Positions 40,193-49,875 are shown, counted from the stretch's first letter. The stretch: 64,000 nt of DNA from Rhizobium leucaenae USDA 9039 (GCF_000426285.1 NZ_AUFB01000024.1:1-64000); one strand, 5' to 3'. Numbers and translations are program-made. The notes: generated by a model from the letters alone, not told the origin.

Positions 40193-41797
40193 ATGGCAGT
40201 CAGTGCGAACCGGCTAGAACTTCTGCAGATCGCAGATGCAGTGGCGCGCGAAAAGGTCATCGACCGCGAGATCGTGCTTGCCGCAATGGCAGACGCGATC
40301 CAGAAGGCCGCGCGCTCGCGCTACGGCACGGAGTCGAACATCCGCGCCGACATCAACCCGAAGACCGGCGAAATCCGTCTGCAGCGCCTGCTCGAAGTTG
40401 TCGAAAAGGCCGAGGACTATTCCACGCAGATCCCGCTGGAGCTGGCCCGCGACCGCAACCCCGACGCCGCGCTTGGCGATTTCATCGCCGATCCGCTGCC
40501 GCCGATGGATTTCGGCCGCATCGCCGCCCAGTCCGCCAAGCAGGTCATCGTGCAGAAGGTGCGCGAAGCCGAGCGTGACCGCCAGTTCGACGAGTTCAAG
40601 GATCGCGTCGGCGAAATCGTCAACGGCACGGTTAAGCGCGTCGAGTACGGCAACGTCATCGTCGACCTCGGACGTGGCGAAGGCATCATCCGCCGCGACG
40701 AGATGATCCCGCGCGAAAACTTCCGCTATGGCGACCGTGTTCGCGCTTACGTCTACGACGTGCGCCGCGAACAGCGCGGCCCGCAGATCTTCCTGTCGCG
40801 CACCCATCCGCAGTTCATGGTCAAGCTCTTCACCATGGAAGTGCCTGAGATCTACGACGGCATCATCCAGGTGAAGTCGGTTGCCCGCGATCCAGGCTCG
40901 CGCGCCAAGATCGCCGTCATTTCGAACGACTCGTCGATCGATCCAGTCGGCGCCTGCGTCGGTATGCGCGGTTCGCGCGTCCAGGCCGTCGTCGGCGAAC
41001 TGCAGGGCGAGAAGATCGACATCATTCCCTGGTCCAACGAACCGGCGAATTTCGTCGTCAACGCGCTGCAGCCGGCTGAGGTCGCCAAGGTCGTTCTTGA
41101 TGAGGATGCCGAGCGTATCGAAGTTGTGGTTCCGGATGAACAGCTTTCGCTGGCAATCGGTCGCCGCGGCCAGAACGTCCGCCTTGCCTCGCAGCTCACC
41201 GGTTGGGATATCGACATCATGACGGAAGCCGAGGAATCGGAGCGCCGTCAGAAGGAATTCAACGAGCGCACCAATCTGTTCATGGATGCGCTCGACGTCG
41301 ACGAAATGGTCGGTCAGGTTCTGGCCTCGGAAGGCTTTGCCGCCGTCGAGGAACTGGCCTATGTCGATCTCGACGAAATTTCGTCCATCGACGGTTTCGA
41401 CGAAGAGACCGCCCAGGAAATCCAGGATCGCGCCCGCGAGTATCTGGAGCGCCTGGAAGCCGAAATGGACGAGAAGCGCAAGGCGCTCGGCGTTGCCGAC
41501 GAGCTGCGCCAGATCAACGGCATGACCGCGCAGATGATGGTCGCCCTCGGCGAGGACGGCATCAAGACGATCGAGGACTTCGCCGGCTGCGCCGCTGACG
41601 ATCTCGTCGGCTGGACCGAGCGCAAGAACGGCGAAACGAAGAAGTTCGAAGGCCTGTTCTCCAAGCTCGAAGTGTCGCGCGTCGAGGCCGAGCAGATGGT
41701 CGTGCAGGCCCGCCTGCTGGCCGGCTGGATCACCGAAGCCGACCTCGCCGCCGAGGCGGAAGAGGCAACGGAGGATGAGGCCGAGCAGGAAGCATGA
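40193..41797 (+). CDS. nusA: Transcription termination/antitermination factor NusA
   Basis: RNA polymerase-binding elongation factor (534 aa). NusA N-terminal domain (about 1-130, starting MAVSANRLELLQIADAVARE), S1 domain (FKDRVGEIVNGTVKRVEYGN), two KH domains (DPVGACVGMRGSRVQAVVGEL and LAIGRRGQNVRLASQLTGWD) and C-terminal helix-hairpin-helix repeats with YVDLDEISSIDGFDEETAQE. The last residues are acidic. The stop codon overlaps the next start (ATGA). Confidence 0.97.
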   Translation: MAVSANRLELLQIADAVAREKVIDREIVLAAMADAIQKAARSRYGTESNIRADINPKTGEIRLQRLLEVVEKAEDYSTQIPLELARDRNPDAALGDFIADPLPPMDFGRIAAQSAKQVIVQKVREAERDRQFDEFKDRVGEIVNGTVKRVEYGNVIVDLGRGEGIIRRDEMIPRENFRYGDRVRAYVYDVRREQRGPQIFLSRTHPQFMVKLFTMEVPEIYDGIIQVKSVARDPGSRAKIAVISNDSSIDPVGACVGMRGSRVQAVVGELQGEKIDIIPWSNEPANFVVNALQPAEVAKVVLDEDAERIEVVVPDEQLSLAIGRRGQNVRLASQLTGWDIDIMTEAEESERRQKEFNERTNLFMDALDVDEMVGQVLASEGFAAVEELAYVDLDEISSIDGFDEETAQEIQDRAREYLERLEAEMDEKRKALGVADELRQINGMTAQMMVALGEDGIKTIEDFAGCAADDLVGWTERKNGETKKFEGLFSKLEVSRVEAEQMVVQARLLAGWITEADLAAEAEEATEDEAEQEA

Positions 41798-42486
41798 TGA
41801 GCACCGGGGGACCGGACGCATCGCCTGAAGACGACGATCTCAGCGGTGGCGACCTGAACGGCCGTATGTGCATTGTAACACACGAAAGCGGATCGCCGGA
41901 CGAGCTGATCCGCTTCGTCGCCGCTCCGGACGGGACCGTGGTTCCCGATCTGAAGCGGCAACTGCCGGGACGCGGCTGCTGGGTCAAGCTCGACCGTGCG
42001 CTGGTGGACAAGGCAGTGGCGAAGAAAATGTTCTCCCGCGCCCTGAAGGCGGAGGTGACGGCACCGAGCGATCTCGGCGCCACCGTCGACCGGCTTCTTG
42101 CGGCGCAACTTGCCGGGATGATGCACATGGCACGCAAGGCGGGCCAGTTCGTCAGCGGCTCGTCGAAGGTCGATGGCGCCGTTCGCAACGGCTCGGCACT
42201 TGCCGTGTTCCATGCGATGGATGCCGCCGCCGACGGCGTTCGCAAGATCGACCAGGCACGCAAGGCCTGGCATCTTGGCATGGAGACGAAAGAGGAAATA
42301 CCGTCATTCCGTGTCTTCACGGAGGCGGAAATGGAAGAACTGATGGGCCAGAACGCTTTTATCCATGCCGCAGCGCTTGCAGGGCAGGCAGGAGAGGGTG
42401 TAGTGAAGCGCGCAAACCTGCTCGAACGGTACCGCAACGGCGGTCAGTCCCGGGCAACGGGCGGCGCTGGCCGGCGAAAACAATGA
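41794..42486 (+). CDS. YlxR-like RNA-binding protein (DUF448 plus L7Ae-type domain)
   Basis: Fusion protein of 230 aa typical of alphaproteobacterial nusA-infB operons. The YlxR part (about 20-100) has CIVTHESGSPDELIRFVAAP and the LPGRGCWVKLDRALVDKA motif. The following domain (about 105-180), AQLAGMMHMARKAGQFVSGSSK, resembles the L7Ae/YlxQ RNA-binding fold. A basic tail follows (GGAGRRKQ). Probable RNA-binding role near the ribosome or RNA polymerase. Start ATG 41794 overlaps the nusA stop; the second ATG at 41797 is equally possible. Confidence 0.88.
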   Translation: MMSTGGPDASPEDDDLSGGDLNGRMCIVTHESGSPDELIRFVAAPDGTVVPDLKRQLPGRGCWVKLDRALVDKAVAKKMFSRALKAEVTAPSDLGATVDRLLAAQLAGMMHMARKAGQFVSGSSKVDGAVRNGSALAVFHAMDAAADGVRKIDQARKAWHLGMETKEEIPSFRVFTEAEMEELMGQNAFIHAAALAGQAGEGVVKRANLLERYRNGGQSRATGGAGRRKQ

Positions 42487-42587
42487 CGCGGTCACCGGTC
42501 GATACCGGACGCCTCATTAAGGTACATGCATTGAACGACAGGGTCTGACGGACGATTCCGTACCCTGTCCGAAGGAACGGGAACGGA

Positions 42588-45329
42588 ATGACCGATAGTA
42601 AAGACGACAAGACGCTGAGTGTTTCGGGTAAGAAGACCCTCACCCTGAAGCCCTCAGGCGTGAACCAGGGGACCGTGCGCCAAGACATGGGCCGCGGTCG
42701 CACCAAGGCGGTCGTGGTCGAAACTCGCAAGCGTCGCCCGCTACGCCCTGAAGACGAAAAGCCGATGATCACTCCGACGGCGACGACGGCAGCCGCGACG
42801 GCATCCGTGACGCGCGTCGCGGAACCAACACCGCAGCCGCCGCGCCCGCCGCAGCCGGCTCCGCGCATTCATCAGCCGGGTGGTCAGCAGCAGCGGCCGC
42901 AGCAATCCAACCAGAATAACCAGCAGCGCCCGCAGCAGGACCGTTCGTCGCGGCCGGTGGTTCTCAACCATCTGTCGGCTGGCGAAATGGATGCGCGCCG
43001 CCGTGCGCTCGCCGAAGCCCAGGCACGCGACGCCGCCGATGCGGTCCGCCGCGCCGAGGAAGAGGTCCGCCGCCAGCAGGAAGAAGAAGCCCGCCGCATC
43101 GTCGAGCAGGCCGAAGCTGCACGTCGCGCTGAGGAAGAGGCTGCCCGCGCCGCCGAAGCCAAGGTTGAGGCGCCCACCCCGGTCGAAGCCAAGGTGGAAG
43201 CACCGAAGCCGACGGTTCAGCCGGCCGCAGCGCCGGTCGTTGCCCGTCGCCCGGACGCGGCTCCCCAGGCTGCACGCCCCGGCGCTCCCGCCACGGAAGC
43301 GCCAGCCAACCGCCGCCGTGTCAACCAGGAAGACGACGATCGCGGCCCGCCGCGTGGCGGCCCGGCACGCGGTAAACTCGTACGCCCCGAGCCGGCAAAG
43401 CCTGTCACCACACGCCCGAAGACGGACGAAGAACGCCGCCGCGGCAAGCTGACGGTGACGACGGCCGACGTCGAGGAAGACGGCAGCGCCCGCGGCCGTT
43501 CGCTTTCGGCCATGCGCCGCCGCCAGGAGAAATTCCGCCGCAGCCAGATGCAGGAAACGCGCGAGAAGATTTCGCGCGAAGTCGTGCTGCCCGAAACCAT
43601 CACCATCCAGGAACTGTCGCAGCGCATGTCCGAACGCGCCGTCGACGTCATTAAGTTCCTGATGAAGGAAGGCCAGATGATGAAGCCGGGCGACGTCATC
43701 GACGCCGATCTGGCCGAACTCATTGCCGGCGAATTCGGCCATACCGTCAAGCGCGTTTCGGAATCCGATATTGAACAGGGCATCTTCAACGTTGTCGACG
43801 AGGAAGGCGAACTGGTTTCGCGTCCGCCCGTCGTCACCATCATGGGTCACGTCGACCACGGCAAGACCTCGTTGCTCGATGCTATCCGCCACGCCAATGT
43901 AGTGGCCGGCGAAGCCGGTGGCATCACGCAGCATATCGGCGCCTATCAGGTCGAGCAGAACGGCCAGAAGATCACCTTCATCGACACCCCCGGCCACGCT
44001 GCCTTCACGGCGATGCGTGCTCGCGGCGCTCAAGCGACCGACATCGCCATCCTGGTGGTTGCGGCTGACGACAGCGTGATGCCGCAGACGATCGAATCGA
44101 TCAACCACGCCAAGGCGGCCGGTGTTCCGATCATCGTGGCGATCAACAAGATCGATAAGCATGAAGCCAATCCGCAGAAGGTCCGCACGGAACTGCTGCA
44201 GTACGAGGTGTTCGTCGAATCCATGGGCGGTGAAGTGCTCGACGTGGAAGTTTCCGCGAAGAACCGCACCAACCTCGACAAGCTGCTCGAAGCCATCCTG
44301 TTGCAGTCGGAAATCCTTGACCTCAAGGCTAATCCGAACCGCACGGCAGAAGGCACTGTTATCGAAGCCCAGCTCGATCGTGGTCGTGGCTCCGTCGCCA
44401 CCGTCCTCGTTCAGAAGGGCACGTTGCGTCCGGGTCAGATTGTCGTTGCCGGCGACCAGTGGGGCCGTGTGCGCGCGCTGATCAACGACAAGGGCGAGCA
44501 TGTGAAGGAAGCGACGCCGGCGACGCCGGTCGAGGTTCTCGGTCTGTCGGGCACGCCGGCGGCGGGCGACAAGTTCGCTGTCGTCGAAAGCGAAAGCCGC
44601 GCCCGCGAGATTTCCGAATATCGTCAGCGTCTGGCCCGCGACAAGGCCGCTGCCCGCCAATCCGGCCAGCGCGGTTCGCTTGAACAGATGATGACCCAGC
44701 TACAGAGCGTCGGCGTGAAGGAATTCCCGCTGGTGATCAAGGGCGACGTGCAGGGCTCGATTGAAGCCATTGCCGGCGCGCTCGACAAGCTCGGTACCGA
44801 CGAAGTCCGTGCTCGCATCGTCCATTCGGGCGCAGGCGGCATTACCGAGTCGGATGTTTCGCTGGCGGAAGCCTCGAATGCAGCCATCATCGGCTTCAAC
44901 GTCCGCGCCAACGCTCAGGCACGTCAGTTCGCCGAGCGCGAAGGCATCGAAATCCGCTACTACAACATCATCTACGACCTGGTGGATGACGTGAAGGCGG
45001 CGATGTCGGGCCTGCTGTCTCCGGAGCGTCGCGAGACCTTCCTCGGCAACGCCGAAATCCTCGAGGTGTTCAACATCACGAAGGTCGGCAAGGTCGCGGG
45101 TTGCCGCGTCACCGAAGGCAAGGTCGAGCGCGGCGTCGGTGTTCGTCTGGTGCGCGACAACGTCGTCATCCACGAAGGCAAGCTCAAGACGCTCAAGCGC
45201 TTCAAGGACGAAGTCTCCGAAGTCAATGTCGGCCAGGAATGCGGTATGGCCTTCGAGAACTACGAAGACATTCGCGCCGGCGACACGATCGAGTGCTTCC
45301 GTGTCGAGCACATCACCCGCACGCTGTAA
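42588..45329 (+). CDS. infB: Translation initiation factor IF-2
   Basis: GTPase that positions initiator tRNA on the 30S subunit (913 aa). The long N-terminal region (about 1-320) is Ala/Glu/Arg- and Gln-rich with a coiled charged stretch (RRAEEEVRRQQEEEARRIVE). An IF2_N domain precedes the GTPase with G1 GHVDHGKTSLLD, G3 DTPGHAAF and G4 NKID. Domains II-IV follow, including GYxC-type ends and ECGMAFENYEDIRAGDTIE. All key elements are intact. Preceded by about 100 bases without hairpins; a stem-loop separates it from rbfA. Confidence 0.97.
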   Translation: MTDSKDDKTLSVSGKKTLTLKPSGVNQGTVRQDMGRGRTKAVVVETRKRRPLRPEDEKPMITPTATTAAATASVTRVAEPTPQPPRPPQPAPRIHQPGGQQQRPQQSNQNNQQRPQQDRSSRPVVLNHLSAGEMDARRRALAEAQARDAADAVRRAEEEVRRQQEEEARRIVEQAEAARRAEEEAARAAEAKVEAPTPVEAKVEAPKPTVQPAAAPVVARRPDAAPQAARPGAPATEAPANRRRVNQEDDDRGPPRGGPARGKLVRPEPAKPVTTRPKTDEERRRGKLTVTTADVEEDGSARGRSLSAMRRRQEKFRRSQMQETREKISREVVLPETITIQELSQRMSERAVDVIKFLMKEGQMMKPGDVIDADLAELIAGEFGHTVKRVSESDIEQGIFNVVDEEGELVSRPPVVTIMGHVDHGKTSLLDAIRHANVVAGEAGGITQHIGAYQVEQNGQKITFIDTPGHAAFTAMRARGAQATDIAILVVAADDSVMPQTIESINHAKAAGVPIIVAINKIDKHEANPQKVRTELLQYEVFVESMGGEVLDVEVSAKNRTNLDKLLEAILLQSEILDLKANPNRTAEGTVIEAQLDRGRGSVATVLVQKGTLRPGQIVVAGDQWGRVRALINDKGEHVKEATPATPVEVLGLSGTPAAGDKFAVVESESRAREISEYRQRLARDKAAARQSGQRGSLEQMMTQLQSVGVKEFPLVIKGDVQGSIEAIAGALDKLGTDEVRARIVHSGAGGITESDVSLAEASNAAIIGFNVRANAQARQFAEREGIEIRYYNIIYDLVDDVKAAMSGLLSPERRETFLGNAEILEVFNITKVGKVAGCRVTEGKVERGVGVRLVRDNVVIHEGKLKTLKRFKDEVSEVNVGQECGMAFENYEDIRAGDTIECFRVEHITRTL

Positions 45330-45355
45330 GGCAGGATAGATTGAAACATTGGGAC

Positions 45356-45391
45356 GGGCGCCGGAACATCCAGTCCGGCGCCCGAACCTTT
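45356..45391 (+). terminator. Stem-loop between infB and rbfA
   Basis: Ten-pair perfect stem GGGCGCCGGA (45356-45365) / TCCGGCGCCC (45374-45383), then GAACCTTTTGG. The T-run is short, so it is either a partial terminator or an RNA-processing hairpin inside the operon. Confidence 0.6.
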
Positions 45392-45405
45392 TGGGACCAA
45401 GACAA

Positions 45406-45822
45406 ATGGCAACAAGACCAACTTCTTCCGCGCCTTCGCAGCGCATGCTTCGCGTCGGCGAGCAGGTGCGCGCTGCGATCACGCAAGTTCTGCAGCGCGG
45501 CGAAGTGCGCGACGACCTGATCGAGCGCACCGTGATCTCCATTTCCGAGGTGCGCATGTCGCCGGATCTGAAGATCGCCACCGCCTATGTGACGCCGCTC
45601 GGCGTCGCCGATCATCAGACCGTCATCGAAACGCTCAATCGCCACGCGAAATACATCCGCGGCCGCCTCGGCCCGCAGCTTCGGCAGATGAAGTACATGC
45701 CGGAAGTTCGCTTCCGTGACGATACGAGCTTCGACAATTACAAGAAGATCGACGCTCTGCTGCGCTCGCCGGAGGTCCAGCGCGATCTCGATGACGGCGA
45801 TACCGATACTGACAAAGATTGA
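45406..45822 (+). CDS. rbfA: Ribosome-binding factor A
   Basis: Assists late 30S assembly (138 aa). Core residues RMLRVGEQVRAAITQVLQRG, ISISEVRMSPDLKIATAYV and KYMPEVRFRDDTSFDNYKKID are typical of the KH-like fold. The acidic tail DDGDTDTDKD is usual. I start at ATG 45406 (MATRPTSSAPS); the upstream in-frame extension covers the stem-loop and is rejected. truB follows after 16 bases. Confidence 0.95.
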   Translation: MATRPTSSAPSQRMLRVGEQVRAAITQVLQRGEVRDDLIERTVISISEVRMSPDLKIATAYVTPLGVADHQTVIETLNRHAKYIRGRLGPQLRQMKYMPEVRFRDDTSFDNYKKIDALLRSPEVQRDLDDGDTDTDKD

Positions 45823-45838
45823 TAAACAGAGACAGAGA

Positions 45839-46771
45839 ATGTCCAAACCACGCAAGCCCAAGGGCCGTCCGATCTCGGGCTGGCTCATCCTCGACAAGCC
45901 GATCGATTTCGGCTCGACAGAGGCCGTTTCCAAGATCAAGTGGCTGTTCAAGGCGCAGAAGGCGGGCCACGCCGGCACGCTCGATCCGCTTGCCTCCGGC
46001 ATGCTGCCGATCGCGCTTGGCGACGCCACTAAAACCGTTCCTTACGTCATGGACGGCCGGAAGATCTATGAATTCACCGTCACCTGGGGCGAGGAACGCG
46101 CTACGGACGACCTCGAAGGCGAGGTGACCGAGACTTCCGACAAGCGTCCGCGCGAAGAAGATATTCGCGCGCTGCTGCCGAAATATACCGGCGTCATCCA
46201 GCAGATCCCGCCGCAGTTTTCCGCGATCAAGATCGCCGGCGAGCGCGCCTATGATCTTGCCCGCGATGGCGAAACGGTTGAAATTCCGTCGCGCGAGGTG
46301 GAAATTTTCCGCCTGACGCTGCTCGCCTGCCCCGACGCCAATACGGCGCATTTCGAAGTGGAATGCGGCAAGGGCACCTATGTCCGGGCGCTCGCTCGCG
46401 ATTTCGGCCGCGATCTCGGCTGCTGCGGTCATATTTCCGGTCTGCGCCGCAGCTTCGTCGCTCCCTTCGCCGAGGAGACGATGGTGCCGCTTGCCGATCT
46501 CGTCGCACTTGAGGCAATCGAGGATATGGACGACCGACTCGCCGCCCTCGACGCTCTGCTGATCGATACGGCGGAAGCGCTGTCGGCACTGCCGCATCTC
46601 GTCATCAATGACGACCAGGCGCATCGGCTGAAGATGGGCAACCCCATTCTCGTGCGCGGGCGCGATGCGCCGGTTGCCGAGAGCGAGGCCTATGCCACGG
46701 CGCGCGGCAAGCTGATCGCCATCGGCGAGATCGGCCAGGGCGAATTCCGGCCGAAGCGGGTTTTTGGGTGA
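45839..46771 (+). CDS. truB: tRNA pseudouridine-55 synthase
   Basis: Makes pseudouridine-55 in the T loop of tRNAs (310 aa). N-terminal GWLILDKPIDFGSTEAVSK, catalytic motif GHAGTLDPLASGMLPIALG with the Asp, KIYEFTVTWGEERATDDLEG and the KGTYVRALARDFG segment near residue 185 are intact. Start ATG 45839 (MSKPRKPKGRPIS) matches the family. A RIME-type element immediately follows. Confidence 0.96.
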   Translation: MSKPRKPKGRPISGWLILDKPIDFGSTEAVSKIKWLFKAQKAGHAGTLDPLASGMLPIALGDATKTVPYVMDGRKIYEFTVTWGEERATDDLEGEVTETSDKRPREEDIRALLPKYTGVIQQIPPQFSAIKIAGERAYDLARDGETVEIPSREVEIFRLTLLACPDANTAHFEVECGKGTYVRALARDFGRDLGCCGHISGLRRSFVAPFAEETMVPLADLVALEAIEDMDDRLAALDALLIDTAEALSALPHLVINDDQAHRLKMGNPILVRGRDAPVAESEAYATARGKLIAIGEIGQGEFRPKRVFG

Positions 46772-46777
46772 GTTTTC

Positions 46778-46907
46778 CCTTCTCCCCGCTGGGGCGAAGG
46801 TGCCCGAAGGGCGGATGAGGGGGAGCTGCCGGAAACCGACCGACCCTTACGGTGCATTGCCCCCTCAACCCGGGCTTCGCCCGACCTTCTCCCCGCTGGG
46901 GCGAAGG
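46778..46907. repeat. RIME-type intergenic mosaic, copy C
   Basis: Left unit CCTTCTCCCCGCTGGGGCGAAGG then GCCCGAAGGGC and GATGAGGGGG; right unit CCCCCTCAACCCGGGCTTCGCCCG then CCTTCTCCCCGCTGGGGCGAAGG. The units are inverted to each other and share wording with copy A at 28635. It lies within the truB-rpsO gap of the operon, beginning seven bases after the truB stop codon. Confidence 0.75.
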
Positions 46908-47051
46908 TAAAACTGAGTCTCTTCCCTTTGCAGCCCAAATAGTCTATAGGCAGCGCCAGCATCGGGCCCGCCCGATTGCATTCGCGGCCAATGCTGGACG
47001 ACATCCCGGCGTTTGGCGACTTTAATCTCCTCTCATAGAAAGGACCATCCG

Positions 47052-47321
47052 ATGTCGATTACTGCTGAGCGCAAGGCTGCGCTGATCAAGGAATACGCTA
47101 CCGCCGAAGGCGACACCGGTTCGCCGGAAGTCCAGGTTGCGATCCTGACCGAGCGCATCAACAACCTCACGGACCACTTCAAGGACCACAAGAAGGACAA
47201 TCACTCCCGCCGTGGCCTCCTGACGATGGTTTCCAGCCGGCGCTCGCTTCTTGACTACCTCAAGAAGAAGGACGAAGGCCGTTATACCAAGCTGATCTCC
47301 AGCCTCGGTATCCGTCGCTAA
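47052..47321 (+). CDS. rpsO: 30S ribosomal protein S15
   Basis: Primary 16S rRNA-binding protein (89 aa, standard length). MSITAERKAALIKEYATAEG start, TGSPEVQVAILTERINNLT and KKDNHSRRGLLTMVSSRRSL match the family throughout. ATG 47052 has AAAGGA nearby. It precedes pnp, the widely conserved order, with a stable stem-loop in between. Confidence 0.98.
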   Translation: MSITAERKAALIKEYATAEGDTGSPEVQVAILTERINNLTDHFKDHKKDNHSRRGLLTMVSSRRSLLDYLKKKDEGRYTKLISSLGIRR

Positions 47322-47329
47322 TCAATTTT

Positions 47330-47359
47330 CCGGCGGGCGTTCGCGTGAACGTCCGCCGG
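47330..47359 (+). promoter_or_regulatory. rpsO-pnp intergenic stem-loop, candidate RNase III site
   Basis: Stem of 13 pairs with one G-U: CCGGCGGGCGTTC (47330-47342), loop GCGT, GAACGTCCGCCGG (47347-47359). No T-run follows. In E. coli the pnp leader hairpin is cut by RNase III in PNPase autoregulation; the same logic is inferred here. Confidence 0.6.
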
Positions 47360-47644
47360 ATGCTTATGAAGGGTTTGAAGCCCGCCAAACGTGTTCCGTC
47401 GCGCCTTCCGCTTGCGCGATGTGAGACGACCGGCAGGCCGGATGGGCCGGTTCTGCCAACACCAACCGTTGACCTGTCATGGGGCAGGATTGCCGGATGC
47501 TTTCAGCCGAAGCTTCGTGCTTCGGCCGACCCTTGAAAGCCTCTCGTTGTCTTGCCCGTGATGCGTCACACTTCGTGCGGTTGAAGATGCGCCTGCCGAT
47601 CCATGGGTGACGGCGCCTTTTCCCGCACTACGCAAGGACAAGAT
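47360..47644. other. pnp leader region
   Basis: About 285 bases between the stem-loop and pnp. It contains GC-rich short inverted segments such as CCGGCAGGCCGGATGGGCCGG near 47430 but no coding frame that I accept. It probably holds a pnp-specific promoter; none is obvious. Confidence 0.4.
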
Positions 47645-49783
47645 ATGTTCGATATCCATACCGTCGAAATCGAGTGGGCCGGCCGCCCGCTGAAGCTCGA
47701 GACCGGCAAGATCGCCCGCCAGGCCGATGGCGCCGTCATCGCGACCTACGGCGAAACCGTTGTTCTCGCCACCGTCGTTTCTGCCAAGTCGCCGAAGCCG
47801 GGCCAGGATTTCTTCCCGCTCACGGTCAACTACCAGGAAAAGACCTACGCAGCCGGCAAGATTCCCGGCGGCTATTTCAAGCGCGAAGGACGCCCGAGCG
47901 AAAACGAAACCCTCGTTTCCCGCCTGATCGACCGTCCGATCCGCCCGCTTTTCCCGGAAGGCTACAAGAACGACACGCAGGTCGTCGTCACCGTCATCCA
48001 GCATGACCTGGAAAACGATCCGGACGTGCTGTCCATGGTCGCCACGTCGGCTGCGCTGACGCTCTCCGGCATTCCGTTCATGGGCCCGATCGGTGGCGCC
48101 CGCGTCGGCTACATCAACGGCGAATACGTGCTCAACCCGCATCTCGACGAGATGGACGAGTCGACCCTCGACCTCGTCGTTGCGGGCACGCAGGAAGCCG
48201 TTCTGATGGTCGAGTCCGAAGCCAAGGAACTGCCGGAAGACGTCATGCTCGGCGCCGTAATGTTCGGCCATCGCGGCTTCCAGCCGGTGATCGATGCGAT
48301 CATCAAGCTCGCCGAAGTTGCCGCCAAGGAACCGCGCGATTTCACGCCGGATGACTTCTCCGCGCTCGAAACCGAAATGCTCGGCCTTGCCGAAGCAGAA
48401 CTGCGCGACGCCTACAAGATCACCCAGAAGGCTGATCGCTACGCCGCCGTCGACGCCGTCAAGACCAAGGTGAAGGCACACTTCCTGCCGGCCGAAGGCG
48501 AAGCCAAGTACACGGCCGAAGAAGTCGGCGCCATCTTCAAGCATTTGCAGGCGAAGATCGTTCGCTGGAACATTCTCGACACGTCCAGCCGTATCGACGG
48601 TCGCGACCTGTCGACCGTTCGCCCGATCGTTTCGGAAGTCGGGCTTCTGCCGCGCACGCATGGTTCGGCGCTGTTTACCCGCGGTGAAACGCAGGCAATC
48701 GTCGTCGCCACGCTCGGCACCGGTGAAGACGAACAGTATGTCGACAGCCTGACGGGCATGTACAAGGAGCGCTTCCTGCTCCATTACAACTTCCCCCCCT
48801 ACTCGGTTGGCGAAACCGGCCGCATGGGTTCCCCGGGTCGCCGCGAAATCGGCCATGGCAAGCTCGCATGGCGCGCTATCCGCCCGATGCTGCCGACGGC
48901 GGAACAGTTCCCCTACACGTTGCGCGTCGTTTCCGAGATCACCGAGTCGAATGGCTCCTCCTCGATGGCAACGGTTTGCGGCACCTCTCTGGCGCTGATG
49001 GACGCCGGCGTTCCGCTGGCCAAGCCGGTTGCCGGCATCGCCATGGGTCTGATCCTGGAAGGCGATCGCTTCGCCGTTCTTTCCGACATTCTCGGTGACG
49101 AAGACCACCTCGGCGACATGGACTTCAAGGTCGCCGGCACTGCCGATGGCATCACCTCGCTGCAGATGGACATCAAGATCGCCGGCATCACCGAAGAGAT
49201 CATGAAGGTTGCGCTCGGCCAGGCACAGGGCGGTCGTGCCCACATCCTCGGCGAAATGGCCAAGGCCATCTCCGAAAGCCGCGGTCAGCTCGGCGAATTC
49301 GCACCGCGCATCGAAGTGATGAACATCCCGGTCGACAAGATCCGCGAAGTCATCGGCTCCGGCGGCAAGGTCATCCGCGAAATCGTCGAAAAGACCGGCG
49401 CCAAGATCAACATCGAAGACGACGGCACCGTCAAGATCGCCTCGTCCTCCGGCAAGGAGATCGAAGCGGCCCGCAAGTGGATCCACTCGATCGTCGCCGA
49501 ACCGGAAGTTGGTCAGATCTACGAAGGCACGGTCGTCAAGACCGCCGATTTCGGCGCTTTCGTCAACTTCTTCGGCGCCCGCGATGGCCTCGTCCACATC
49601 TCGCAGCTCGCTTCCGAGCGCGTTGCCAAGACGACCGACATCGTCAAGGAAGGCGATAAGGTTTGGGTCAAGCTCCTCGGCTTCGACGAGCGCGGCAAGG
49701 TTCGCCTGTCCATGAAGGTCGTCGACCAGGCAACCGGCCAGGAAATCGCTGCCGAAAAGAAGAAGGACGACGCGGCCGAATAA
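47645..49783 (+). CDS. pnp: Polynucleotide phosphorylase
   Basis: 3'-5' phosphorolytic exoribonuclease and degradosome component (712 aa). Two RNase PH domains: the first contains GRPSENETLVSRLIDRPIRPLFP-type residues, the second FTRGETQAIVVATLGTGEDEQ, NFPPYSVGETGRMGSPGRRE and DILGDEDHLGDMDFKVAGT. A C-terminal KH domain (VIGSGGKVIREIVEKTG, about 560) and an S1 domain (GTVVKTADFGAFVNFFGARDG) complete it. ATG 47645 (MFDIHTVEIEWAGRPL) is preferred to upstream extension. Followed by a strong terminator. Confidence 0.98.
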   Translation: MFDIHTVEIEWAGRPLKLETGKIARQADGAVIATYGETVVLATVVSAKSPKPGQDFFPLTVNYQEKTYAAGKIPGGYFKREGRPSENETLVSRLIDRPIRPLFPEGYKNDTQVVVTVIQHDLENDPDVLSMVATSAALTLSGIPFMGPIGGARVGYINGEYVLNPHLDEMDESTLDLVVAGTQEAVLMVESEAKELPEDVMLGAVMFGHRGFQPVIDAIIKLAEVAAKEPRDFTPDDFSALETEMLGLAEAELRDAYKITQKADRYAAVDAVKTKVKAHFLPAEGEAKYTAEEVGAIFKHLQAKIVRWNILDTSSRIDGRDLSTVRPIVSEVGLLPRTHGSALFTRGETQAIVVATLGTGEDEQYVDSLTGMYKERFLLHYNFPPYSVGETGRMGSPGRREIGHGKLAWRAIRPMLPTAEQFPYTLRVVSEITESNGSSSMATVCGTSLALMDAGVPLAKPVAGIAMGLILEGDRFAVLSDILGDEDHLGDMDFKVAGTADGITSLQMDIKIAGITEEIMKVALGQAQGGRAHILGEMAKAISESRGQLGEFAPRIEVMNIPVDKIREVIGSGGKVIREIVEKTGAKINIEDDGTVKIASSSGKEIEAARKWIHSIVAEPEVGQIYEGTVVKTADFGAFVNFFGARDGLVHISQLASERVAKTTDIVKEGDKVWVKLLGFDERGKVRLSMKVVDQATGQEIAAEKKKDDAAE

Positions 49784-49806
49784 GCTGCGCCTTCGCTGAC
49801 TTTCCG

Positions 49807-49834
49807 GGGCGCGGGATCTTTCCGCGCCCTTTTT
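49807..49834 (+). terminator. Terminator of the rimP-pnp superoperon
   Basis: Eight-pair stem GGGCGCGG (49807-49814) / CCGCGCCC (49822-49829) followed by TTTTT, 23 bases after pnp. Confidence 0.85.
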
Positions 49835-49875
49835 ATATCGTTTCTGTCAGGCGTGTTTGGCGTACCCCTGCGAAA

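Noticed and set aside
40214..41821. Long open frame opposite nusA
   Set aside because: Antisense shadow; no ribosome binding site or recognisable protein.
42741..44660. Long open frame opposite infB
   Set aside because: Antisense shadow of the infB codon bias; no domain or start signal.
47477..49597. Open frame of about 700 codons opposite pnp
   Set aside because: Third-position GC bias of pnp creates it; Asp- and Gly-rich low-complexity translation without a domain.
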